Part shown: positions 22,955 to 35,894 of the stretch, one piece after another
Position numbering within the stretch: position 1 is the stretch's first letter
Layout of the letters: the number at the start of each line of letters is the position of its first letter
Notes under the pieces: model-generated
Seen by the model: only the letters and a program-made list of their open reading frames with translations
What the model was told of the DNA's origin: nothing
The model's database searches: none
Assembly: GCA_025917655.1 (NCBI GenBank)
Contig: CP084618.1
Span: 310,001 to 374,000 of the forward strand
DNA: 64,000 nucleotides
Direction of reading: 5' to 3'
Origin: Chlorella sorokiniana
Taxonomy: Eukaryota > Chlorophyta > Trebouxiophyceae > Chlorellales > Chlorellaceae
Position numbers and translations under genes: made by a program

Positions 22955-24762
22955 TTGTGTGCATGGGGCAGAGCTGGTCGGACGCCATCCAAGCCCACCT
23001 GCTCGTGGTCTGTGGTGCAAAGCCGGTCATGAATCATGGCAAGGGAGCAACGCCACGGTGCGCGAGAGCGATGGCGGTGCGTGGCGCTGCGAGTGGTTGG
23101 CCGATTGTTGTGTGCATGGGGCAGAGCTGGTGGGATGCCATCCAAGCCCACCTGCTCGTGGTCTGTGGTGCAAAGCCGGTCATGAATCATGGCAAGGGAG
23201 CAACGCGACGGTGCGCGAGAGCGATGGCGGTCGTGGCGCTGCGAGTGGTTGGCCGATTGTTGTGTGCATGGGGCAGAGCTGGTCGGACGCCATCCAAGCC
23301 CACCTGCTCGTGGTCTGTGGTGCAAAGCCGGTCGCGAATCATGGCAAGGGAGCAACGCCACGGTGCGCGAGAGCGATGGCGATGTTATGTTATGTTATGT
23401 TACACTGGTTTAACGTCTGCCTTCGGGACAATCACTGTCCCTCGCAGACGGGGCATAGGGCCCATGCAACTCAGACGCAAACGGGCCCATCCCTGTTGCA
23501 GCCGAGGCCAACAGACAGGAACGGGCTGGCCCTCGAAACCGGGAACTCATCAGGCCAGCAGCGCACGGGAGTCAAAGCCCGGGCCCGCGCACCCCCATCG
23601 CGACGAGGTGAAGATGCAAGATGCAGCAAGCACACGGGATGGCAAGCAAGCACGCAAGCAAAGCATGATGACAAGGATGCAAAGCAAGGCAAACTGTGAA
23701 AGAGTCAGAAAAGGCAAGGAAGAATCCAACGCAAGCCGGGCACGGGCTGGCAGGGGCCGCGAGAACGGCGACGTAGGCCCACTCAAGCCGGGGTCGCCTC
23801 GCGGTGGGGCTGGGGCTCAGAATCGCTGCTGTGGGTGTCGTCTCCAGCCAACGACAGACGGTAGCAGCGGTGCACAAAGCTAGCCACCGCCACCGGATCC
23901 TGCGCAAGGAACTGTGCCAAGGTTCCCTGCCCCGCCAACGGACCGCTGGGCGGACGCAGACCGACCCCAAAAAGGGACTCACTGTAATCGGCTCGCAAGC
24001 GGGCATACTTTGGGCAGTCAAACACCATGTGATGCTCGTCCTCCACAGCACCCAACGAGCAGTGGGGGCAAATCCGGCTGGGCCTGTCCAACCCCTCACG
24101 CCGCCCAGTCTCCACCCGCAACCAATGACAGCCCGTGCGGAACCTGGCAAGGCTGGCCATGCGCACACGGCTGTCAACCTCGGTCAGGTACGATTGCGGG
24201 CGACGGCAGTACGTATCACGCGTGAGCCCCCCTCACACTAGCGCAGTAAAACTGCACTTTGGGCTGGGATGGTGCTCCCTGCAAGACGCCCTCGACGTAG
24301 GCCTCGTCAGCGAGGCTGCACGCCTCGCCAACATCGACCTGGCAGGGCTCCCCACCATCAAGGGGACCCAACCCCAGGCTGATGTGTGGCGCTGCGAGTG
24401 GTTGGCCGATTGTTGTGTGCATGGGGCAGAGCTGGTGGGACGCCATCCAAGCCCACCTGCTCGTGGTCTGTGGTGCAAAGCCGGTCATGAATCATGGCAA
24501 GGGAGCAACGCGACGGTGCGCGAGAGCGATGGCGGTGCGTGGCGCTGCGAGTGGTTGGCCGATTGTTGTGTGCATGGGGCAGAGCTGGTGGGACGCCATC
24601 CAAGCCCACCTGCTCGTGGTCTGTGGTGCAAAGCCGGTCATGAATCATGGCAAGGGAGCAACGCGACGGTGCGCGAGAGCGATGGCGGTGCGTGGCGCTG
24701 CGAGTGGTTGGCCGATTGTTGTGTGCATGGGGGCGAATCATGGCAAGGGAGCAACGCCACGG
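22955..24762. repeat. Higher-order satellite between the two copia elements
   Basis: The rest of the 153-bp block interrupted by copia 1, then LINE-B module 6 (23385-24380) and a shortened 153-bp block (24381-24762). The last repeat of that block has lost about 60 bases relative to other units. One repeat near 23230 is also one base short. Otherwise it matches units 1-5. Confidence 0.9.
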
Positions 24763-27700
24763 TGTTGAGATGTGGCTGAGCCACATGTCCAGCCTGCACA
24801 CCCGCAGCACATCTCCCCAGCTGCCACGTGGCAGACGCTGCTGACGTGGACACCCTTTCGTCATGCATGAGCTTGACCCGCCTAATATGCTCAGACACCC
24901 TTCGATTATGCTTTCCCACTTTATTCTAAGTTGATTGACCCCCATGCCATGCATTTCTGTGCACCTGAGCCCCGCCGTCATGCCACTACCACAAACACTA
25001 CCCCGCATATGCCGGAATAATGCCAATAGTAGCATTGTGCTGCTCCAGCCTATTTAGCGCCATTCTGCGCCCTCTTTCATACTCTTGCGCTCTTTGTAAC
25101 TACCTCCATCCAACAGGTTATGGGCCCCAGCTCCCTCCTCTGCCCTTGAGTCCGGCACACGCTCTTGCCGTCACCCCAGACGCCTTTTCTCGCTGCCAGC
25201 GCCCCTCGCACCACTCGCGAGCACTTCCGCCTCGACCTCCGGAACGGCGCCTTCGACCGAAGCCTCTCAGACTAAGCCCGCCTTTGCTTGCGGCACATTT
25301 CGCACATAGCAGCGCCTTTTCGCTCGCACAGCGCCGCCTTTCGCTCGCACAGCCAGCGCCTTTTGCTGCCTAGCTGCCAGCCAGCAGCCGACAGCTCAAT
25401 TCTGCTTTCCGGCAGCCTAAATCTGCTTTCGACAGCACCTGCTCGCAAAGAGACAGCTGCTTGAGCAGCTGTGTGGCAGCTGAGTAAGCGAGTTGGGTCA
25501 CTTGTGACCAGCTCGATACCCCGCCTCCCGCCAAGTTACTAAACTTCCACTTTGCCTCAACCCACTGCCGTAGCTCTACGCTGACACAATCACTTAAGAT
25601 AAGTGCAAGCAGCGCCCTAGCGCCTCCGCGCGCCGCTGCTCCGCCCCTCTGGCCCCTCCGTTATTGGCAGTGCCCCAGCGCCTAAGTGCGCCGCTGCCTT
25701 TGCCCCCCTGGGCACTCTCCTTCAGGCAGTGCCCTAGCGCCGTCGAGCGCCGCTGCCATCCACATCTGTCCTGCCCCCCTTTCCCGTCTATTCCTCCACT
25801 TCTGTTACATTTACTCAAAGGTGGTGCCTGGGCTGTGCTGTCCACGTGTGGCACGCAGCTCCCCCGTTCGGTGCCTGGCCTCGTGTGCCACGTACCGGCT
25901 ACTTATTCTTAGGCACCGACCTTCCCCACCTTTCCGCCAGCCATCTCCGGCGGCACAATCTGCGGCACCCCTTGCCGCGGCACCTCCGAGCACGCACTAG
26001 CAGAGGCACAAGGTGCCTGCTAGCGGCCGCCAGCCGTCAGCAGTCAGCAGTTGCACACAAGCGTGGACAGCATGGCGACAGACGGCATGTCCATTGAGCG
26101 GCTGGACTGGGACAACTACACAGTGTGGGCAGCCAACATGAAGTTCTTCCTCACCACCAAGAAGTGCTGGCACACCGTCGTCAGCACCGAGGCCCCAACA
26201 ACTCCCGAGGACATCAAGGCAGACGAGCTCGCCCTCTCCTACATCGGCCTCCTCGTCAAGCCCCACCACCAGCCAACCATCCTGCGCTGCACCACGGCCA
26301 ACCAAGCCTGGACCACTCTGCAAGGCATCTTCGCCGCCAAGTCCTTCGCACGCAAGCTCCAACTGCGCCGTGAGCTCAACTCTCTGAAGATGGCCTCCAC
26401 CGAGACCGTCACCGCCTTCACCAACCGTGCCAAGGCCCTGCAAGACCAGCTCAACGCCGCCGGCCACAAGGTCGAAGACATCGACGTGGCGTGCCAAGTC
26501 CTGGCTGGCCTGCCCTCCACCTTCGACACAGTCGTCACCGTCATCGAAACCACCACCGCCTCCGCCGGCACATTCACCGTGGATGACATCCTGCCCCACC
26601 TTCTGCAAGCCGAGCACCGCCGCGCCAAGCCCGACGTCATCCGCAGCTCCGACTCAGCCCTGATGGCCTCCTTCCATCCTCGCCGCGACGACCGGCACTC
26701 CAACAGCAATGGCGCTCCCCGCAACATCAACGGCATCAACCGCAACAACGGCCCTCGCGGCAGTGGCCCCGCAGCAGCAACCCCCGCATGCGGCCGCCCA
26801 ACTTCAACGGTCCACCACCCAGCTTTGGCCCACCACGCACCTTCGGCATCCGCGTCGACGAGCGCTCCTCCCGCGATGCCCGCGCCTACGCCGAAGGCAC
26901 CTGCCTCTACTGCCACAAGCCTGGCCACTACGCCCACGAGTGCAACAAGAAGCGCCGCGACATGGAAGCCCGCCGCTTCAACCAACGCCCGCCGCCTTCC
27001 AACCGCAGCGTCAACGCCCAGTACAGCGCCATCGCCTTCACCGCCGCCACCACCTCCAACACCATCAGCGACAACTGGATCGTGGACACTGGAGCGAGCC
27101 GGCACATCACACCACACCAGCAACTCCTCACCAACCTGCGCCCGGCGCCGCAGCCCATCCGCATCACTTTCGGCAACGGCAGCGTAGGAGAGGCCACCCT
27201 CATCGGCGACGCGTACCTGCAGCCCAACCTTGACAACCTGATCAAGCTCACCGACGTGCTCTACATGCCAGACGCCGCCGACAACCTCCTGTCCGTCAAC
27301 CGAGCCACCCAGAAAGGCATCAGCTTCTCCTTTGACCGCACCGGCTGCCAGATCTCCATGGGCAACCACATGATTGCCTACGGCTACACCGACGCCACCA
27401 GCAACACCTACCACCTGGCCAGCCGCTGCCTCGAGCCAGGCTCCGCCGCCTACGCCCTCACCATCGCCTACGCTGCACGCGCCCACACACCCAACCTGTG
27501 GCACCGCCGCCTCGGCCACCTCGGCTACGACAACCTGGCCAAGCTCACCACCATGGCCACCGGCATCAGCATCGACCCCTCTGACTTCAAAGCCACCAGC
27601 GCAGACACCTGCGACGCCTGCACCCTGGGCAAGCAACATCGCCAACCGTTCAACGCCTCCACCTCCTTCACCCACAAGCCTCTGGAGCTGCTGCACACCG

Positions 27701-30499
27701 ACCTCTGCGGTCCCATGCCAGTCCCCTCCCACGGTGGCAGCCTGTACTTCATGACCATCCTGGATGACTACACTGGCTACTCTCACATCGCTCCCTTGCG
27801 CCGCAAGTCTGACGCCGCTGACTTCCTGAAGACCACCGTCAACCTGCTGGAGCGTCAGACCGGCCACACCGTCAAGCGCATCCGCTCTGACAACGGCGGC
27901 GAGTTCATCAACAACGACCTGGACACCTTCTACAAGTCCAAGGGCATCCAGTCAGAGACCACCGTCTCCTACACGCCCCAGCAAAACGGCAAGGCTGAGC
28001 GTCTCAACCGCACCCTGCTGGACAAGGCGCGCCCCATGCTGGCCGAGTACAACCTGCCCAAGCATCTTTGGGCCGAAGCCATCGTCACCGCCAACTACTT
28101 GCGCAACCGCTCGCCAACATCTGCCCAAGACGTCACCCCCTACGAGATGCTTCACGGCACCAAGCCCGACCTCTCCCACCTGCGCATCTTTGGCGCCCGT
28201 GCCTACGCCCACATTCCAACAGCACTACGCTCCAAGCTCGATGCAGTTAGCGAGCCCGGCCGCTTCATCGGCTACCCCACCAACACCAAAGGCTACAAGA
28301 TCCTGCTGGACAACGGCTCCATCGTCATCAGCCGCGATGTCACCTTCAATGAGGCCAGCTCCAACCTGCCCAAGCCCATCCTGCCAGAGACCATTTCCCT
28401 CATCGACAACGATGACACCGGCGACACCGAGTCCGTGGGAGCACCAGCCGAGCCTGAAGACCCACCTTCTCCTCCCATCGCCCTGCGGCGCACCGAGCGT
28501 GCCGCTGCGCGCCGCCCAGCCAGCCAGTGGCAGGACGACGCATACCGCATCACCTCTCGAGCCACCATCAACATCGCCACCGCAACAGCTGAGCCTACCA
28601 CCCTGGAGGAAGCCCTGCAATCTCCCAACGCCGACCTTTGGCGCTCCGCCATGGACGAGGAGATCGCTTCCCTGGCCGCCAACAACACCTGGACCCTGCA
28701 ACCTACACCTCCTGGCGTCAAGCCCATTCCAGTCAAGTGGGTCTACAAGGAGAAGCGCGACGCCAACGGCAACATCGAGCGCTACAAGGCCCGCCTCGTC
28801 GTCAAAGGCTTCCACCAACGCGAAGGCATCGACTACGACCAAGTGTTTGCACCTGTCTCCAAGTACTCCACCCTGCGCACCGTGTTGGCCATTGCTGCCG
28901 ACCTGGACCTAGAGATTCACCAGCTGGACATCAAGACCGCCTTCCTCAACGGCAAGCTGGACGAAGACGTCTACATTCAGCAACCTCCTGGCTACCACAA
29001 CGGCAACCATGACCAAGCATGCAAGCTGAACAAGGCCCTCTATGGACTCAAGCAAGCTTCTCGAGCCTGGCATCGCACCCTGAAGACCGAGATCGAGTCC
29101 ATGGGCTTCACCGAGTCAGCTGCTGACCCAGGCCTCTTCATCAAGCTGTCCTCTCCACCAGTCTACCTGCTCATCTACGTCGACGACATCCTGGTCATCA
29201 CCGCCGACACATCCATGCTGAGCTCCATCAAGAAGCAGATAGCCACCGCCTTCGACACCCGCGACCTGGGCCCAGCCTCCTTCTTCCTGGGCATCGACAT
29301 CATGCGAGACCGCGCCTCCAAGACCATCAAGCTGACCCAGACCCGTCACACCACCGACCTGCTGTCCAAGTTCAGCATGGACAAGTCCAAGCCTTTCGAC
29401 ACACCCTCAAGCATCGCCTTCAAGCTCACCGCCGACGGAGACCCACTGGACATCTCAGAGCACCCCTACTCCACACTCATCGGCTCCCTCATGTACCTGG
29501 CATCCTGCACCAGACCCGATATCGCCCAAGCCGTGGGAGCGCTGGCCCGCTACATGTCCAAGCCCACCACCTCCCACTGGACTGCAGCCAAGCATGTGCT
29601 GCGCTACCTCGCTGGTACCCCTGACTACGGCATCATCTTCAGCCCGTCCAACGCTACCCTCGACGCCTACTGCGACGCCAACCATGCTGGCGACATCGAC
29701 ACCCGCCGCTCCACCACCGGCTACGTCTTCACCTTCAAGAACGGCGCCATCACCTGGAGCTCACGCCTGCAACCCACCGTCGCCTCATCTACTACAGAAG
29801 CTGAGTACATGGCAGCCGCCTCCGCCGTCAAGGAAGCACTGTGGCTGCGCAAGCTCTTCGCTGACCTGGACCTGCACATCGCCTGCATCGACATCAAGTC
29901 AGACAGCCAATCAGCCATTCACATGCTGAAGAATCCAGTCATCTCCCTTCGCTCCAAGCACATCGACATCATCCACCACTTTGCACGCGAGCGCGTCATC
30001 CGTGGCGAAGTCAACTTCAGCTACATCCCCACCGATGCCATGGTTGCTGACATCCTGACCAAGCCCGTGCCCACCAACAAGTTCAAGTACTGCCGCGCAG
30101 CTATGGGCATCGCCTGAGTGCAGCGGCTGTGCAGCCTGCGTGGGAGTGTTGAGATGTGGCTGAGCCACATGTCCAGCCTGCACACCCGCAGCACATCTCC
30201 CCAGCTGCCACGTGGCAGACGCTGCTGACGTGGACACCCTTTCGTCATGCATGAGCTTGACCCGCCTAATATGCTCAGACACCCTTCGATTATGCTTTCC
30301 CACTTTATTCTAAGTTGATTGACCCCCATGCCATGCATTTCTGTGCACCTGAGCCCCGCCGTCATGCCACTACCACAAACACTACCCCGCATATGCCGGA
30401 ATAATGCCAATAGTAGCATTGTGCTGCTCCAGCCTATTTAGCGCCATTCTGCGCCCTCTTTCATACTCTTGCGCTCTTTGTAACTACCTCCATCCAACA
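24763..30499 (+). mobile_element. Ty1/copia LTR retrotransposon, copy 2 (nearly whole)
   Basis: Same family as the element at 17219. LTRs are 24763-25115 and 30147-30499, 353 bp each and apparently identical to each other, but one base different from the LTRs of copy 1. The target duplication is CACGG (24758-24762, 30500-30504). The primer-binding site GGTTATGGGCCCCAGC starts at 25116. The gag-pol region spans 26051-30117 and appears interrupted about once, otherwise matching copy 1. Matching LTRs point to a very young insertion, independent of copy 1 because the target sites differ. Confidence 0.95.
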
Positions 30500-33400
30500 C
30501 ACGGTGCGCGAGAGCGATGGCGATGTTATGTTATGTTATGTTACACTGGTTTAACGTCTGCCTTCGGGACAATCACTGTCCCTCGCAGACGGGGCATAGG
30601 GCCCATGCAACTCAGACGCAAACGGGCCCATCCCTGTTGCAGCCGAGGCCAACAGACAGGAACGGGCTGCCCTCGAAACCGGGAACTCATCAGGCCAGCA
30701 GCGCACGGGAGTCAAAGCCCGGGCCCGCGCACCCCCATCGCGACGAGGTGAAGATGCAAGATGCAGCAAGCACACGGGATGGCAAGCAAGCACGCAAGCA
30801 AAGCATGATGACAAGGATGCAAAGCAAGGCAAACTGTGAAAGAGTCAGAAAAGGCAAGGAAGAATCCAACGCAAGCCGGGCACGGGCTGGCAGGGGCCGC
30901 GAGAACGGCGACGTAGGCCCACTCAAGCCGGGGTCGCCTCGCGGTGGGGCTGGGGCTCAGAATCGCTGCTGTGGGTGTCGTCTCCAGCCAACGACAGACG
31001 GTAGCAGCGGTGCACAAAGCTAGCCACCGCCACCGGATCCTGCGCAAGGAACTGTGCCAAGGTTCCCTGCCCCGCCAACGGACCGCTGGGCGGACGCAGA
31101 CCGACCCCAAAAGGGACTCACTGTAATCGGCTCGCAAGCGGGCATACTTTGGGCAGTCAAACACCATGTGATGCTCGTCCTCCACAGCACCCAACGAGCA
31201 GTGGGGGCAAATCCGGCTGGGCCTGTCCAACCCCTCACGCCGCCCAGTCTCCACCCGCAACCAATGACAGCCCGTGCGGAGCCTGGCAAGGCTGGCCATG
31301 CGCACACGGCTGTCAACCTCGGTCAGGTACGATTGCGGGCAACGGCAGTACGTATCACGCGTGAGCCCCCCTCACACTAGCGCAGTAAAACTGCACTTTG
31401 GGCTGGGATGGTGCTCCCTGCAAGACGCCCTCGACGTAGGCCTCGTCAGCGAGGCTGCACGCCTCGCCAACATCGACCTGGCAGGGCTCCCCACCATCAA
31501 GGGGACCCAACCCCAGGCTGATGTGTGGCGCTGCGAGTGGTTGGCCGATTGTTGTGTGCATGGGGCAGAGCTGGTGGGACGCCATCCAAGCCCACCTGCT
31601 CGTGGTCTGTGGTGCAAAGCCGGTCATGAATCATGGCAAGGGAGCAACGCGACGGTGCGCGAGAGCGATGGCGGTGCGTGGCGCTGCGAGTGGTTGGCCG
31701 ATTGTTGTGTGCATGGGGCAGAGCTGGTGGGACGCCATCCAAGCCCACCTGCTCGTGGTCTGTGGTGCAAAGCCGGTCATGAATCATGGCAAGGGAGCAA
31801 CGCGACGGTGCGCGAGAGCGATGGCGGTGCGTGGCGCTGCGAGTGGTTGGCCGATTGTTGTGTGCATGGGGCAGAGCTGGTCGGACGCCATCCAAGCCCA
31901 CCTGCTCGTGGTCTGTGGTGCAAAGCCGGTCGCGAATCATGGCAAGGGAGCAACGCCACGGTGCGCGAGAGCGATGGCGATGTTATGTTATGTTATGTTA
32001 CACTGGTTTAACGTCTGCCTTCGGGACAATCACTGTCCCTCGCAGACGGGGCATAGGGCCCATGCAACTCAGACGCAAACGGGCCCATCCCTGTTGCAGC
32101 CGAGGCCAACAGACAGGAACGGGCTGGCCCTCGAAACCGGGAACTCATCAGGCCAGCAGCGCACGGGAGTCAAAGCCCGGGCCCGCGCACCCCCATCGCG
32201 ACGAGGTGAAGATGCAAGATGCAGCAAGCACACGGGATGGCAAGCAAGCACGCAAGCAAAGCATGATGACAAGGATGCAAAGCAAGGCAAACTGTGAAAG
32301 AGTCAGAAAAGGCAAGGAAGAATCCAACGCAAGCCGGGCACGGGCTGGCAGGGGCCGCGAGAACGGCGACGTAGGCCCACTCAAGCCGGGGTCGCCTCGC
32401 GGTGGGGCTGGGGCTCAGAATCGCTGCTGTGGGTGTCGTCTCCAGCCAACGACAGACGGTAGCAGCGGTGCACAAAGCTAGCCACCGCCACCGGATCCTG
32501 CGCAAGGAACTGTGCCAAGGTTCCCTGCCCCGCCAACGGACCGCTGGGCGGACGCAGACCGACCCCAAAAGGGACTCACTGTAATCGGCTCGCAAGCGGG
32601 CATACTTTGGGCAGTCAAACACCATGTGATGCTCGTCCTCCACAGCACCCAACGAGCAGTGGGGGCAAATCCGGCTGGGCCTGTCCAACCCCTCACGCCG
32701 CCCAGTCTCCACCCGCAACCAATGACAGCCCGTGCGGAGCCTGGCAAGGCTGGCCATGCGCACACGGCTGTCAACCTCGGTCAGGTACGATTGCGGGCGA
32801 CGGCAGTACGTATCACGCGTGAGCCCCCCTCACACTAGCGCAGTAAAACTGCACTTTGGGCTGGGATGGTGCTCCCTGCAAGACGCCCTCGACGTAGGCC
32901 TCGTCAGCGAGGCTGCACGCCTCGCCAACATCGACCTGGCAGGGCTCCCCACCATCAAGGGGACCCAACCCCAGGCTGATGTGTGGCGCTGCGAGTGGTT
33001 GGCCGATTGTTGTGTGCATGGGGCAGAGCTGGTGGGACGCCATCCAAGCCCACCTGCTCGTGGTCTGTGGTGCAAAGCCGGTCATGAATCATGGCAAGGG
33101 AGCAACGCGACGGTGCGCGAGAGCGATGGCGGTGCGTGGCGCTGCGAGTGGTTGGCCGATTGTTGTGTGCATGGGGCAGAGCTGGTGGGATGCCATCCAA
33201 GCCCACCTGCTCGTGGTCTGTGGTGCAAAGCCGGTCATGAATCATGGCAAGGGAGCAACGCGACGGTGCGCGAGAGCGATGGCGGTGCGTGGCGCTGCGA
33301 GTGGTTGGCCGATTGTTGTGTGCATGGGGCAGAGCTGGTCGGACGCCATCCAAGCCCACCTGCTCGTGGTCTGTGGTGCAAAGCCGGTCGCGAATCATGG

Positions 33401-35894
33401 CAAGGGAGCAACGCCACGGTGCGCGAGAGCGATGGCGATGTTATGTTATGTTATGTTACACTGGTTTAACGTCTGCCTTCGGGACAATCACTGTCCCTCG
33501 CAGACGGGGCATAGGGCCCATGCAACTCAGACGCAAACGGGCCCATCCCTGTTGCAGCCGAGGCCAACAGACAGGAACGGGCTGGCCCTCGAAACCGGGA
33601 ACTCATCAGGCCAGCAGCGCACGGGAGTCAAAGCCCGGGCCCGCGCACCCCATCGCGACGAGGTGAAGATGCAAGATGCAGCAAGCACACGGGATGGCAA
33701 GCAAGCACGCAAGCAAAGCATGATGACAAGGATGCAAAGCAAGGCAAACTGTGAAAGAGTCAGAAAAGGCAAGGAAGAATCCAACGCAAGCCGGGCACGG
33801 GCTGGCAGGGGCCGCGAGAACGGCGACGTAGGCCCACTCAAGCCGGGGTCGCCTCGCGGTGGGGCTGGGGCTCAGAATCGCTGCTGTGGGTGTCGTCTCC
33901 AGCCAACGACAGACGGTAGCAGCGGTGCACAAAGCTAGCCACCGCCACCGGATCCTGCGCAAGGAACTGTGCCAAGGTTCCCTGCCCCGCCAACGGACCG
34001 CTGGGCGGACGCAGACCGACCCCAAAAAGGGACTCACTGTAATCGGCTCGCAAGCGGGCATACTTTGGGCAGTCAAACACCATGTGATGCTCGTCCTCCA
34101 CAGCACCCAACGAGCAGTGGGGGCAAATCCGGCTGGGCCTGTCCAACCCCTCACGCCGCCCAGTCTCCACCCGCAACCAATGACAGCCCGTGCGGAACCT
34201 GGCAAGGCTGGCCATGCGCACACGGCTGTCAACCTCGGTCAGGTACGATTGCGGGCGACGGCAGTACGTATCACGCGTGAGCCCCCCTCACACTAGCGCA
34301 GTAAAACTGCACTTTGGGCTGGGATGGTGCTCCCTGCAAGACGCCCTCGACGTAGGCCTCGTCAGCGAGGCTGCACGCCTCGCCAACATCGACCTGGCAG
34401 GGCTCCCCACCATCAAGGGGACCCAACCCCAGGCTGATGTGTGGCGCTGCGAGTGGTTGGCCGATTGTTGTGTGCATGGGGCAGAGCTGGTGGGACGCCA
34501 TCCAAGCCCACCTGCTCGTGGTCTGTGGTGCAAAGCCGGTCATGAATCATGGCAAGGGAGCAACGCGACGGTGCGCGAGAGCGATGGCGGTGCGTGGCGC
34601 TGCGAGTGGTTGGCCGATTGTTGTGTGCATGGGGCAGAGCTGGTGGGATGCCATCCAAGCCCACCTGCTCGTGGTCTGTGGTGCAAAGCCGGTCATGAAT
34701 CATGGCAAGGGAGCAACGCGACGGTGCGCGAGAGCGATGGCGGTGCGTGGCGCTGCGAGTGGTTGGCCGATTGTTGTGTGCATGGGGCAGAGCTGGTCGG
34801 ACGCCATCCAAGCCCACCTGCTCGTGGTCTGTGGTGCAAAGCCGGTCGCGAATCATGGCAAGGGAGCAACGCCACGGTGCGCGAGAGCGATGGCGATGTT
34901 ATGTTATGTTATGTTACACTGGTTTAACGTCTGCCTTCGGGACAATCACTGTCCCTCGCAGACGGGGCATAGGGCCCATGCAACTCAGACGCAAACGGGC
35001 CCATCCCTGTTGCAGCCGAGGCCAACAGACAGGAACGGGCTGGCCCTCGAAACCGGGAACTCATCAGGCCAGCAGCGCACGGGAGTCAAAGCCCGGGCCC
35101 GCGCACCCCCATCGCGACGAGGTGAAGATGCAAGATGCAGCAAGCACACGGGATGGCAAGCAAGCACGCAAGCAAAGCATGATGACAAGGATGCAAAGCA
35201 AGGCAAACTGTGAAAGAGTCAGAAAAGGCAAGGAAGAATCCAACGCAAGCCGGGCACGGGCTGGCAGGGGCCGCGAGAACGGCGACGTAGGCCCACTCAA
35301 GCCGGGGTCGCCTCGCGGTGGGGCTGGGGCTCAGAATCGCTGCTGTGGGTGTCGTCTCCAGCCAACGACAGACGGTAGCAGCGGTGCACAAAGCTAGCCA
35401 CCGCCACCGGATCCTGCGCAAGGAACTGTGCCAAGGTTCCCTGCCCCGCCAACGGACCGCTGGGCGGACGCAGACCGACCCCAAAAAGGGACTCACTGTA
35501 ATCGGCTCGCAAGCGGGCATACTTTGGGCAGTCAAACACCATGTGATGCTCGTCCTCCACAGCACCCAACGAGCAGTGGGGGCAAATCCGGCTGGGCCTG
35601 TCCAACCCCTCACGCCGCCCAGTCTCCACCCGCAACCAATGACAGCCCGTGCGGAACCTGGCAAGGCTGGCCATGCGCACACGGCTGTCAACCTCGGTCA
35701 GGTACGATTGCGGGCGACGGCAGTACGTATCACGCGTGAGCCCCCCTCACACTAGCGCAGTAAAACTGCACTTTGGGCTGGGATGGTGCTCCCTGCAAGA
35801 CGCCCTCGACGTAGGCCTCGTCAGCGAGGCTGCACGCCTCGCCAACATCGACCTGGCAGGGCTCCCCACCATCAAGGGGACCCAACCCCAGGCT
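30500..35894. repeat. Higher-order satellite between copia 2 and full-length LINE-A
   Basis: LINE-B modules lie at 30526-31519, 31983-32977, 33441-34435 and 34899-35894, with three-repeat 153-bp blocks between them. The period is 1458-1460 bases. It is nearly identical to units 1-5. Single-base length differences occur in C or A runs. The last module stops at CCAGGCT, where LINE-A is inserted. Confidence 0.95.
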
